In this document: positions 50,850 through 63,830 of the stretch, piece after piece
How positions within the stretch are numbered: position 1 is the first letter of the stretch
Layout of the letters: every line of letters starts with the position of its first letter
Source of the DNA: Loxodes magnus
Lineage: Eukaryota > Ciliophora > Karyorelictea > Loxodida > Loxodidae
Direction of reading: 5' to 3'
Length of the DNA stretch: 64,000 nucleotides
Assembly (NCBI GenBank): GCA_946699065.1
Contig: CAMPDV010000437.1
Span: 62,001 to 126,000, forward strand
Notes under the pieces: generated by a model
The model's input: only the letters and a program-made list of their open reading frames with translations
Databases searched by the model: none
Told to the model about the DNA's origin: nothing
Made by a program: the position numbers and the translations under genes

Positions 50850-53800
50850 TTTATTTTTAAAGGAAAAATATAAAAATAATACAAATAATACAAATAAAAT
50901 AATTTAGACACAAATTAATATTTTAAAATAATTACAAAAAATTAAAGAAAATGTGTTAGTTTTAAAAAATGCTAATATAAAATTTTATATTAAAAAGATT
51001 TATTTCTATTATTTATTAAAATAGCTAAAAAAAGTAATTTAATTAAAAAAGATTTAAATTATACTAGCAATGTGAAATGCTTTTTAGTCTAATATAATGT
51101 TTGTTAAATCAAAAATATTCAAAATATATTAATGATTTTATTTTTAGTTAAACATTTTTTTTAATATTTATTTTATCTATATTTCAATTAAATTTTATTA
51201 ATATATTTCTTAAATCTTCTTTTAAATATAATAAAACAAGAAATATTCATAAATTTTAATTAATTATTTTTTTAATTTAAATTAAAAATCTACTAAATAG
51301 TTAAAATGAGATTTGATATAAATTTCTTTAAAAATCTTAATGTTAAGAAATAATTAAATAATAAAAAATAAATTTAAAATATAATATAAGTAAATATTCA
51401 ATTTTTCTAGTTTGGATATTTTCTATTGTTGCACAATTATAATTTTAAAATTTCGACTATTAGTTTTGGATTTAATTAATGATTAAATAATCATTCGAAT
51501 AAAAAAAAATTTTATATATTTTAAGCTAAAAAACTTGAAATTTATTATTAATAAACTTCATTCAAAAATTATAGTAATTTTAAGGAAAATATTAAATTTT
51601 GATTAGAATAAAAATGAATATATTATCTTTTTTAGTAATTAAACTAAATTACATTTTTTGTTTGTTTTTTAATTTAATTAAGTTTAAAAAAGATCTTTAG
51701 TATTTTTTAATTATAGTTTATATTATGTAATAATTTACACTTAAATTTTATATAAAATTTATTTTTGATAGACTTTCTTCTTTACTTTATCTTTTTTACT
51801 CTTTCTTTAAATAAGCTTCAACTTATAATTATTTCAGGATTAACTTTTTAAAATCCAGTTTTAAAATTTTCTATTATAACTCTACTTTTGCTGATAAAGC
51901 TATAAACAAAGCAAAAATAAATTAGTATTTGTATATCTATATTTATATAATAAACTTAGTTTTAAAATAAATATTCTATATATTTTCTAAATTTTTAAAC
52001 TTAACTTTTTTTAATTTCTATTTTTATCTAGAATTTCTAACTATTATTCCAATAACTAAAAAACAAAAAAGTTATAACTTGAAATATTATATTATTTAGG
52101 GAAAAATGAAATCATCATAGTTAGATATTATTAAATTTCATTTTATTAATTAAAATTGAATTTATTTCTTTTAAATATTCATTTATGCAAGATATATCTT
52201 TAACTTTATCATTAAACATTACATAATTACCTGGCTATCTAAGTATACAATAACTAATTTTTTATAGATTTAAGAACTAAAAATTTCAAATAAGTTAACT
52301 TTATTTATTTGATAAGAATCTAAATAATTATAATAAAATGAAATGCTTATACATTTTAAACAAATAAAGTGATTTTAAAAGTATTCTTTTATCTAATCTT
52401 TATTCAAATCCTTTTTTTCCCTTTTAAAATTAAATATTATATTTAAATTTTTAAGTAAAAAATACTAATATTACAAACTTTTAATTTTAATAAATATTAT
52501 AAATTTTTTTCCAAAAAGACAGTAATAAAATTTAATATTCTTATTGATTTTTAATAATAAATTTATTATTTGCATATAATTACTTTTCTTATATTTAAGT
52601 TAATTTATTAGAAAGCTTAAAACTTTTTTATTTATATCTATTATCCAAAGCCAGAATTATCTATAAATCAATTAAATAAATTAGGTTGAAAGTTTTAAGA
52701 TTTATCTAAAATATATAAATTAAAGTTTATTCTAAATATAAAGTTTTAGCTTAAATTGCTTTATGAAATAAATAAATGCTTTACTTTTAATAACTAGGGA
52801 TAATCTATTAGATCTTTAAATCTTAAAGTTTTAATAGTAATATATATAATTGATTATAGTTTAACTCAGTAACAATTTAATTTTTTAAAGTTTATATCTA
52901 TAAATGTCTTATCTTTAGTTTCTTTTGTGACTTTATATTCTTCATGAGATATATAAAAGTTTATGGATATTCAAATTCTTTATGTATTATTGTTCCAGTC
53001 CAGTTTATTTTCATGTATGAATTGTTAATAATTTTCGTTTATGTCTATCACTATTTATTGTAACTTCAGACTCTATAATAGATTTCTTCTTATAGAAGAT
53101 TTTTCATAAAGAAATTGATAAAATAATAAAAATTATTTTCCTTAAACAAGTTTTCAAAGTGAAAATTAATTATGCTGCGATAGAAAGTAATCAAAGAGAT
53201 CTTGCTCAATATATTTAAATTTTAAAGCAGTAGCTAGTTATAATTGTAAATACAACTATATATTCTAAAGAGTAATTTTATAACTTCAAAAAGAGTTAAC
53301 TAAGCTATTTACTCATAAAGCTATTATATAATAGCTTGTTTAAATGCTTCTATAATAATTATTTATTTTAAAATTTTGGCTTAATTAATATTATTTTGGT
53401 TTTAAATATCTATAAATATTTAAGATAAATGAAAACAAACAAATAGTTAATTTAACATTTTATTATAAATTGGATGAAAAATAAAAACTTTTAGAGATAT
53501 AATTTAACTTATAAGGGTTTAAGATAATTACTCATAGTTACTACCATTTTATTTTAAGACTTGCTCTTAAATATAAAACTCATGCAAACATATACAACAG
53601 TAGATATTTTTAATTCCACTTTTAATTCTTTTTTGTATATAAATAATTATTCATTTTTGCTTTATACTTTTAAAATAAAATATTTATTAACCAAAATATC
53701 TAACTTTTATCCTTCAAATAAACAAATAAAATTACGAAAAGAGTATAATCCTTTTTGTTATATTTGATAGTGATAATATATATAGGATTTACTTTATAAA

Positions 53801-53909
53801 AGCTAATTATAAATAAATTATTTTATAAAGTTTACTTTTCTCTTCATTTATAACCAAAGTAAATCATTTATTTTATAATTTCCTTTTATTAATCACTTAC
53901 CACCTAAAT
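50850..53909. other. AT-rich non-coding part of L (unit 3)
   Basis: Copy of 7,161-10,188; no gene recognised. It keeps the chance 68-codon ORF (53,561-53,767) that unit 2 lacks. Confidence 0.5.
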
Positions 53910-56658
53910 ATGTACGCAAATACTAGTAGTTCAAGTACCAAATGCTAAAAACCATTACCGCAAAGGAAAAAGTATCTATCAAAATCTTTGGATAATTTGA
54001 GTTAAGACTGCCTTACATTTAAAACTCAATTTGAGTAAAAAGCTGAAATTATTTAAGCAACGGAAGAAATCTAAGCCTCATAAAATTAGAAAATTTAGTA
54101 ACTATAAAAATAAGAAGAAAACATATAGGAAGCTAAATAGTAAAATAAGTAAGAAATTAGCTTTTAGAATGAATAGAAAAATAAGAAATAACAGCTAGAA
54201 ATAGAAATTGCAAATCCTTCAAAAGCACAATAGAACTTTTGAAGAAATAAATATATTCTAGATTAGATAGCTTTGCATTTAGACGAAATAGAGATAGCTA
54301 ACTTATAGAAAGTAAATAAATAATTTTATTGATACAACTATTACTTTTAGAGACTAGATATAAGTAATATCTATAGGGATCAACAAAAGAATAAATAAAA
54401 AATCAAATGGTTGCTTAAGTAAATAGTCACATCTGATGTTAAAGAAATCAGACTAGATATATAAAGTTTTTCTCCAAGTTTTTGCTAATTTATTCAGAAA
54501 AATCTTGACTAATCTATCTAGCAGAGAAAAGAAAAAATGATAAATTCTTCTCTCATTAAATTAGAAAGAATTAAAATATTAAGTTGGTCAATTAGGAAAT
54601 TAGATTTACCTAATCTATCTAATATGTAAAGTTTAGTAGAAATAAGCTTATTGCATATCGAGTTAAGAGACTCAAATTTATGTTCTTGAAAGATTTAATA
54701 AATTTAAGAGTTATTGAGTTTGATCATCTAGATATTACAGGCTAATTTTTAATGGATTACTGTCTAAACCTTAATATAGAAGTGCTAAAATTACAGTGCT
54801 AATCTCTAAATGACAGGATAGTAATATAATATTTAAAATTAAAAGGAAAATAACTTAGAGAGATTTAAATTAAATATAATTAGCATATTGATTAGTTTTT
54901 AGATTTCTGTCCCAATCTAGTTTCAATAGACTTATAGCAAATTAGAGATTAATAGGATTAAATTATAGATAAAATAAAAAGAATCGATCTTCAAAGATTA
55001 TCCATTGATATAACTAACTTCTCAAGTCAATCATTATTAGATTTATTTTCTAGGGAATATACCAAACTTGATTATATGAATATTAGAAGCTAATCTACCT
55101 TCTAAATAGAAGTGTTTAAGTAAATTATTTCTAATGTTCCTAATATTCGAAAGATACAATGACAACAATATTTAAACTAGTTTGACAGTTAGCAATAAAG
55201 TAGTTCTTTTTTAAGCTAAATTAATGTTTAGGATAAATTACTTACTAAACTAGAAGATATTTCTTTTTATGGAATAGAGGAAGAAAGTGAGTAAGTTTTA
55301 GGGTAATTGCTTTTAAAAGCTCCTAATATAAAATGAATAGTTTTTAATAATTTCCAAGAGTATGAGGAAGAAAAGTTAGATAAGTAAAAAGTAGAAATTT
55401 ACTAGTAGTAGTAATATTTAATTCCTTTTACATTTAATAAGTTAGAACATATTTCTTTAGCTGGATGTACAGTAATAAGAGATTATATTATTAACTAACT
55501 ATTCTAAAAAGCTCCTAACTTAAAAAATTTGAATGTTTAAAATTTAGATCAATTAAGTAATGAAAGCTAAAATAAATAGGAATCTATTCAACAAAACTAG
55601 AGGAAATATAGATATGAGATTCATATCAAATAACAGATGAAACTATCTGCTTTATGCTATAAAACTGCTCTAATTTAAAGAAAGTTAACATTTCGGTATG
55701 CTAATATGAATGAATAGAATAAAATATATTAAAGGGGTATGATTTTACTTAAGCAAACAAAGTAAATGAAGCAAACAAAGCAAATGAGATAACTAATAAT
55801 AGATATTCATTGATAGAATATTTAACTTCCTTAGAAAAGGAATAAAAAATAAGTGATGTGATAAAACAAATAGTTAGACTGGATAAACTGAAAACATTAT
55901 AACTTAGATTATTTTACTTAAGAAATGAAGATGTTGCTTTAATTATAAAAAATTGTGCTAATCTTAAAGAATTATAACTATTTAATAATCAAAATATTAC
56001 AGAACAAGGATTTCCTTTAAAAGATGAGAAAAGATTAAAATACCCTATTTGGAATAATTTAAGATAACTAATTTTATAAGATTGCTCATAAATAAGTACT
56101 TTATGAGTAAATTATATAACCTTTAAATTTAAAAAGTTGCACATTGAATTATAAAATAAAGAATAAACTGAATCTGATGAAGAGGATATTGAATTGGGAT
56201 GGCAAAGATTTTGAAGACACTTTTTAACATTTTCACTTAATAGTTTTTATTAAAAATTAAATGGATATTCAACTAAATCTATTTTAAAACATATTCTAAT
56301 TAAAATTACAAATATTAAAGATAATATGACTCAATAAAATCTAAATTTAGATGTTCTTTTAATTATTATTTTAATACTATAATAAAAATTAAAAAAATAA
56401 GAGAATTTTTAGTTATCCAATATGATAGAAAACATATAATAATACTTACTAGATTTTAGTTTGCTGCTTAGTTAATAAAAGATTAAAAATAAAATGATTA
56501 TTAAATAAAAGTAAAATTATAGTTGTTTCAATTTTTGCATTAAATATTTATATCTCCACAATTAATAAAATCATCATCATTTTATAACCAAATTATATAG
56601 TAATTAATTGATATAGCTATATCTAATTGAAAATGATCTTATAGATAATTTTAAGTGA
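53910..56658 (+). CDS. F-box-like/LRR gene, copy with native 3' end (unit 3)
   Basis: The only copy with an empty retroelement site and its own C-terminus. Beyond 55,877 it continues in the LRR pattern (RLDKLKTLQLRLFYL, CANLKELQLFNN, WNNLRQLILQDC) to TGA 56,656-56,658. A 26-nt GT-AG intron (55,737-55,762) restores frame before NEANKANEIT. Relative to units 1 and 2 one G is missing near 54,680 (TTTATGTTC against TTTATGGTTC), which breaks the frame; it may be a real loss or an assembly error. Without it the protein would be about 900 residues: coiled coil, F-box-like segment at residue 109, LRRs. Confidence 0.65.
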
Positions 56659-57484
56659 TGTATTAAAATATTTATCAATAAGTAACTAATTAATTATATT
56701 TAATTTACTATTAGATTGTAATTTTTTATTCCCTTTATTTATTAACTTTATTTTGTTCGTTTGCTGCTATTTTTTAATTATTTTCATTTCAAATATATTG
56801 AGATAACATGCTAAGATCTTTTTTTATTTAATATCTATCTGAATCTGAAAATGGAAATTAATTAATAATAAATAGTTGGTAAATATATAAATTGGGCCTT
56901 AAATTCAAAATTTAACTAAAAAGATTTTTGGTTATCTTTAATTGTCAGAATTTCTTCTTTTAGTTAAAGATATTTCAATTTAAAATATTTCTTCACTTCT
57001 CTTCCTTTTAATTACCTTTTTTAATCTAAGCATCTTCTATTTATTCATTCTTTTCTATTTAAATAACTTAATTCTTACATCTAGTTTCAATCTTGATAGC
57101 TTTTTTTTGCAAATCTATCTATACTGCTTGACTGTTAGGAAACTTATTTATGTAAATTTTGTTTAGAGAGTCAAATGCTTTATTTCAAAATTGCCAATTT
57201 TATACTATAGTCATATATTGTATCTGAATAATAATTACATTCCATTATAAGGTCGAAAATACCATAATCTCCACAGATGCAAAAAGGGTTATTAATAGTA
57301 TAATGACGGTCTTAAAGATAGTTTCGAAAATTGAATGATTAGGCTCTGAGCTTATGTATTCCAATAATTTTTCTTCCATATGATTTATTTAATCTAATAT
57401 AGTTAATTCCTGGAAATTAATATATATTTTGAAATTAATCAGTGTATATATTAGCAATATTTCTTCTTTCCTAAATTTTAATTA
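56659..57484. other. Intergenic, no gene recognised
   Basis: AT-rich, unique to the right flank. No domain or RNA gene seen on either strand. Confidence 0.4.
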
Positions 57485-58432
57485 ATGAAGATATAAATTA
57501 ATGATAAATAACAATCAGATTAATCTAGGAACATAAAAACTTCGAGTGCAAAAAGTAATCAATTTACTAAAAAATTAGGAGTAGAGTCTTATAATGAATC
57601 TTCAAGAGAAAAATAAAACAAATTCATCGATTTTTAGAAAGCAAATAACTAATCTTATTAAAGTAAACATTTTATTGTAGGAGTAGCATAAAAATAGACA
57701 GAAGCTTAAAAATTAACTAAATTTAAAAAAATAATATGCTTTAAACAGAAAAAACAGATAAAAAGTTAGAATAAATCAATAGTGAGTCTGATCTTAAAAT
57801 TAAAGTATAAGATCTTTAATTTCTTCTTAATAGATAAGTCTTAGAGCAGTTTCGTATAACTTAATGAGCTACTTAGCTTTAGAATTGCATAGGTTTAGCT
57901 TTAGTTGCTCTATTGTGTCCTGAAAAATAGGGAAGAATAAAGTAAAATACATGAGAAGATGTAGTATATGATATTGTAAATAGTGGAATGAGTTAAGCTG
58001 TTTAAAGTTGCTTAACGACTATTCATAGCGGCTTAATAAAGTCAGACTAGATAAAACTTGCTAAAAATTATATAAGAAAGGCTGAAGCTTTAGTAAAATA
58101 TATAGCAGAATATGAAAATAATCTTGATAAAGCTACTCTTATAATATATAAGTTTGTTAAGCATGTCTCATGTTATGCAAACAGCATAAACATAGAACGA
58201 AAATTCTTAAAATTCTCAAAATAATGGAATATCATCTAATAATGAAGTTTATGCCCCTAATAAAATAAATCGACATCAAAAGAACTTATCAGAACCGTAA
58301 ATTAATTAAATTAAAGAGAAAATTTAAACGGATGAATATAGTAGAAATAGCAGAAACCTAGATTATTTTAGAGAAGCAAAAGTTAATCTTTATAACATAA
58401 TTAATAAATTATATCTAATTATCTTACTTTGA
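57485..58432 (+). CDS. Hypothetical protein with probable short introns
   Basis: Not recognised. ATG 57,485 (MKIQINDKQQSDQSRN) and the C-terminus (SSNNEVYAPNKINRHQKN to TGA 58,430-58,432) share one frame. The middle is more protein-like in another frame (LQNCIGLALVALLCPEKQG, then WEDVVYDIVNSGMSQAVQ and AKNYIRKAEALVKYIAEY). Two introns summing to 3n nt, for example 35 nt near 57,665 and 31 nt near 58,165, would connect them; these lengths are longer than elsewhere, so placement is uncertain. The middle is helical and Ala-rich; no catalytic motif. Confidence 0.5.
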
Positions 58433-58492
58433 AAAGCTAGGATTTTCCCTAATTCATCATAGCTAAGTTAATCATAATATAAATGTTTTCTA

Positions 58493-58860
58493 ACTTGTTA
58501 ATTAAAATTTTTTAATACTATTAAAATATCCAATCAGTTTTGATAAACCCCTTATAATAAGCTTAATTTAGCTATCTAATTTATCTTTAAATTTATAAGA
58601 GATTAATTTTTTAATAACTAAAAGATATTGCTAAGATTCTAGTCTACAACTGTCTTCTTACTGTTTTAATAAATTACATTTATCCCTATAAAATATTAGA
58701 GCTTGAGAGGGATTATTAGAAGTCTATATAATAATTATTTAGATTGCAAAAGAAAGCTGAAAAGTATGAGGAATCTTAATTAAAGCATTTTTAAAAATAT
58801 AAGGTATAAATATGATTAAAGGCATTTTAAGCATATTTTTTGGAAAGTAATTAAATAATT
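58493..58860 (+). other. Coding-like stretch of unknown identity
   Basis: Protein-like reading (LELERDYQKSIQQLF, then LQKKAEKYEESQLKHF) immediately upstream of the isomerase relic, but no single frame from an ATG can be secured. It could be a short gene or part of a broken one. Confidence 0.25.
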
Positions 58861-58868
58861 TAATAAAG

Positions 58869-59576
<708 letters not shown>

Positions 59577-60283
59577 TAATTCTTACAATTATTAGCAAAA
59601 AACCAGCTCTTGAATTTCAAAGTGAAAAGAAACATAATTTTTTAAAGTTTTTCTAAATAAAAAATATCAATTAAGATATTTTCTTAGTAATACTTGAATA
59701 ACTAAAATAAATAATCCTTGCTATATAATTTATTAAAGCAAAAGTTTCTGAAATACCTTTAATTGATATCTTTCAAATAATTTAAATTAATGTATTAAAA
59801 TAGTATTTTAAAAGCATAAAAATTTAATTTTATGTAATATCTTCATAGATAAAAGCAAGACTAAAAATATAATTAGCTTTTCTTATTTTTATTAAAGAAA
59901 AGTAGCATCACTGCTTTAAGAAAAGGAATAAAACAATATTGATTGAGAGCTTTAAGAATTTATTTGAATAACTAGCTTTAACTAGATCATAAGTATATTT
60001 ACCTTGCTATTTTAAACTAATATTTATCACTTCATATGATTTCAGTTTTTATAAGGAAATTATTATAATTACTATAATCTTTAAAAATAACTGTTTATCA
60101 ATTTCCTATTTATTATATGCTAGCAGTGCCTACTTGACTAAACTATTTATTTAATAAACAGGTAATTATTAAAATCCTTTTTAAAAATAACTAAGTTTGT
60201 ATAAGCAATTGGGATCTTTATATTTTTTACCTTAAACTGGAGGTAAAAAAATTTGACAAGCAATAAAATAAATATTTATTATA
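59577..60283. other. Intergenic, no gene recognised
   Basis: AT-rich; nothing supportable on either strand. Confidence 0.4.
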
Positions 60284-60977
60284 ATGAAACTATTTGATAT
60301 CATATGAGGTACGGTACAATTAGAGAAATTCATTAGAGCCTAAGAAGAGTAAAAAGAGCTAAAGCCGACTTGATAATAAAAGATTATGTCAAAGATATAT
60401 AAAAAAGAAATATTAATGAAAAAAGAATAGCAAAATACTATAGAGCAGGAAAAGGATTATTTTATGAGTGTATAAAGCTTGATCAAGAAGAGGGGGGATA
60501 GAAATGAAAATTAGTAAGATATGTAAGAAAAAATAAATTAAACTTTCAATAAAGATCTAATAAAGCGTAGATAGATAGATAAAAGACAGAAGAATAAGAG
60601 ATAATGTAGAGGAAAATGAGGTAGATATGTAACTAATAAGAGAAGAATTTCTATTACCTGAAGGCTTACTTGAAGAAATGGATATATATTGAGATATGGA
60701 AAGAACTGCGTACCAACGAGGGGCTACTCGCTCTATAATCAAATTTTCTTATTTATTTATCTAAAAAAATTAAGTTAAGAATATAGAGTTAGAGTAATAA
60801 ATGAAGCTAGATTAGATAATAAGATAATAATTAATTATTTTATTACTTAAAAGTCTTCATGCCTTTATATTTTATAGCAAATTAAATTATCTGTCATAGT
60901 GCTTCATTAATTCTTTATTATTAATTAAATATTAGCAGTAGAAGGAAAAATAATGTGACATAGTTATTTTAATATGA
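60284..60977 (+). CDS. Hypothetical protein, about 220 residues
   Basis: Not recognised. ATG 60,284 (MKLFDIIWGTVQLEKFIRAQ) opens a Lys/Gln/Glu-rich helical N-terminus. The second half, offset by one frame, is clearly coding: DNVEENEVDMQLIREEF, LLPEGLLEEMDIYWDMERTA, YQRGATRSIIKF. An intron of 3n+1 nt is therefore needed, for example 25 nt from about 60,457; its ends are not certain. TGA at 60,975-60,977 lies only 16 nt from the end of the convergent carrier gene. The acidic then YWDMERxAYQRGxxRSxIxF stretch may be a useful search motif. Confidence 0.5.
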
Positions 60978-60993
60978 AGGTAAATCATTGAGA

Positions 60994-62286
60994 TCAAATA
61001 AGAGAACGATTAAGGAGATTAAAAGTGATGGTAAGTAAAAAGATTTAAATTTATTATCTTTAACGTTATGACTATAATTTTTAACTCCCTTCCATTCTTA
61101 TGGATTTAAGTAACTCATAGATAGTAAACAGAAAGGCAGAAGATAAAATTTTCCTGCAAATCCTTGATTAGAATCCTACGTAAAAGCCTTAAATTCCATC
61201 ATGTTGAAATATTTTATAGATAGCATCAAAGAGACCAGGATATTTTTATTATGCGTTCTTGTTGAAACGTCCGACTTAAATTCTAGCCTTTACTACATCA
61301 AAAGGATGAAGAATTGATAGAGTTGTCAGATTTGCAAGACCTCCACAAATGAAATTGCAATATCCTACTTCTCTATTCATTTTGAAATGATTTTATAAAA
61401 AATGCTAATATTGTTCATAAGAAGCATATCATAAAGCAGCCTAAGCCACATCTCTACATAAGTAAGACACTAAGCCTTAATAAAAGCCCATAATTCCTTC
61501 TGATTTTAGAATTTGCCTAATTACATCTTAAATTGATCTATGTTTATTAATGCTAGGTGTTTCCATTCTCGATTTCACCTTAGTCAAAGGACTTACTGTT
61601 AAGGCAGAAAATACACTAGCAGAACATTCTAGAATGGCGTTAGATCTGAATTCATATAAAAAATAATTTGAGTTTCTTTATTTCAAATTTTCAAGTGTAA
61701 CCCAGAAAATTCCTCCACCTAATCCACTACGTGAGCCAGCAGCTTTTACTCTTCTTTAAAACCCCTTATATCCTTCTTTTTCTGCAACATATCTGCTTGC
61801 TTATCTGAAGTTTAAAAGGTGCGAAATCATAGCAGTACGCATTACGTCGAAAGGTTAGAAAATAGTAGCAGTAGTAAAGGTAGAAATAAATTAGAATAAA
61901 AATATTTTAAATTCTAACTTAACTGTTGGTTTTTCAATTTAAGGTTCTTAAAATCAAATTAAATAAAAAAGTTAGAAAAATACAATGTTTGCAACAATAG
62001 CATTTTTATCTTTTTTCTCTTTCTAGCTGACTGAGAGAGTTCTCTTTCTAATCTATCTCCCAAGAGAATTAAAGTTTTGCTTAATTATATTTTCATGAGA
62101 AGAAATAAGTTGAATATTAATCTAGCCTATTTTTCTTTTTGCAGATTTTGATATTGAGTTATCATACTCACTTTAACGTAACTATTGAATTGCTTTGGTA
62201 TTTTTCTTTAAGATTGTTGCTTTTAGTATATTCTTAGGCTATTATATTTAATTTTAGAAAGTAATAATCAATGAATTATCTTTCAT
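60994..62286 (-). CDS. Mitochondrial carrier family protein
   Basis: A 431-codon ORF without introns, ATG 62,286 to TGA 60,994-60,996. It has the three family repeats, each with a Px[DE]xx[KR]x[KR]-type signature: QPFDVMRTAM (residue 144), SPLTKVKSRM (232) and HPFDVVKARIQ (327), each followed by an EG-x-x-GF segment. These proteins exchange metabolites across the inner mitochondrial membrane with six helices. CRDVAQAALWYASYE in repeat two and HPFDVVKARIQ recall the MTM1/SLC25A39-40 group, but I cannot assign a substrate. The ~110-residue basic N-terminal extension is long for the family. If TAA could also terminate, the protein would end about 30 residues earlier at MEGS. Confidence 0.85.
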
Positions 62287-62973
62287 AAATTCTTTAACTT
62301 AAATATTATTAACTTATTTAATCAATTTTATACATAAGATTTTATTATTATGCATGAGTTATTTTAGCTCTAATACTTTCGCTTTTTTAAGTATTAAATA
62401 ATGTTTTATGGTAAAACCAAAATTTACATTTTTCATATGTATTTTTGTTAGGTTCCCCTTAAACTCCAATTATAGGAATTCATGAATTTGATAAATAACA
62501 ATTTTAAGAAATATAGTAGTAATCTTTTGTTCTATTTTGCTTGGTATCTATATAACCTTTTTTATAGGTTCTGCAAATTCTCATATTTTATGTTCATTTT
62601 AGTTTTATATGAGTTTACTTTTTATTTTTAGGCTTCATTTTATGAGTCATATTAATATAAGTCCATTCAAACTATCACTGTAGTCCTAGATAGAAAATCT
62701 TATGGATTGTTCTTTGAATTTTAGCTTTATCTTTGTTTAGTTAATTTTTAATTGCAGAAATTAGGTGAAAGAATCATTCCATAATGACTAGGTTCTTAGA
62801 TTGTATATCGAAGTTCAAAGATTTCTTGTTTTATCCATATGTTTTATTGGTTGGTTAATTAGGCGTTTCTAAATTATTTTACATCGATTTAGTTGTAAGG
62901 TAGTCAGAGTTACTTATGAGACATTTATTTATAGCTTTTAAACTACTAAAAGTAAAGTTCTCATATATAAAAA
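62287..62973. other. Intergenic, no gene recognised
   Basis: AT-rich; separates the divergently transcribed carrier gene and the retroelement. No motif identified. Confidence 0.4.
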
Positions 62974-63830
62974 ATGGCAGAAGGTCTCAGGAAGGGTTTT
63001 TTTCCAGCTCCATAGAAAAAGGAAAAAAAACCAGAGACTTCTAATTCTTCTCCTACCACGTCTTCTTTAATAATATAATAATTTTCTTAGGCTCTTTAAC
63101 CCCCAAATTTAGAAAAATAAAGATAATCTTAAATTGAATAAGAAATTAAATCAACAGAAACTGACTAAAGCAAGCGAGACTTTTTACTCCCATAGCCACG
63201 ATCAAGCAACTACATGAAAAGTGGTAACTAAAAAATAATGTAGAAATAGAAAAATGATGAATAGCTAATAATAGAATAACTTATGAAATCTATCCGTAAC
63301 CTATAAGAAGAAGTTTAAATATTAAAGAAAGAAAACCAAAAATTACTATAGAAAAGTTAAAACAATGAAGAAAGATTAATGAAACAGGAAATCGAAGTGA
63401 AACTTTTGGGAGAAAAAAGAATTTAACCTTAAACTTTAGCTGAAAATAAAATGGAACTAGAATACACAAAACCCTTAGAGATAACTCCTCCCAGAAGGAT
63501 CGTCAAGCTGTGCTACCTGTGCAAATCAAAATTCCACACATACAAGAGATGCAAGATATATTTGGATAAACAGAGAAGAAACAGTGAAGAGATTTGGAGA
63601 GAACTTTCAAGAATTTATGTAGACAAGGATGGAAGAATATTTAGAAGGAGGCTTTTTCAAGGGAGTGCCAGAACTCCAAAAAAACTGGGAGTCCCGAACT
63701 TTTATTTTAAACCTCAAGGAACGAACTCTGGAGGTATGTATTGAAGGGGTTTAAAATCCCCGGAGATACTAACACTTTAATTTAGTATATTAAATAAATA
63801 AACTAAAGTTCTCCTAGGGATAAATAAAAT
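62974..63830 (+). mobile_element. Whole-looking CCHC-ORF retroelement
   Basis: A 771-nt ORF from ATG 62,974 to TGA 63,742-63,744 (256 residues): MAEGLRKGFFPAPQKKEKKP, a Ser/Thr/Pro-rich part, a coiled coil (residues ~90-150), a knuckle CYLCKSKFHTYKRC at residue 180 and LSRIYVDKDGRIFRRRLF downstream. Directly after the stop is a GGGG-TTTAAAAT-CCCC hairpin and then GGAGATACTAACACTTTAATT, matching the layout of the element at 11,340 (hairpin, then GGAATGCTAAACTTTAATT on its own strand). The last part of the ORF is G+C-richer than its surroundings. The 3' end is not sharply defined and no target duplication was found. No reverse transcriptase is present within 250 bp downstream. Confidence 0.75.

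Larger units (their letters stand above)
50177..55877. repeat. Tandem segmental duplication, unit 3 (L only)
   Basis: Matches L of the other units from the junction 13-mer to GATGTG...TAGTTAG at 55,877, then diverges into unique sequence. It lacks both the 265-bp block of unit 1 and the 836-bp retroelement plus one 17-mer; these losses account for its shorter length (5.70 against 6.82 kb). Confidence 0.95.
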
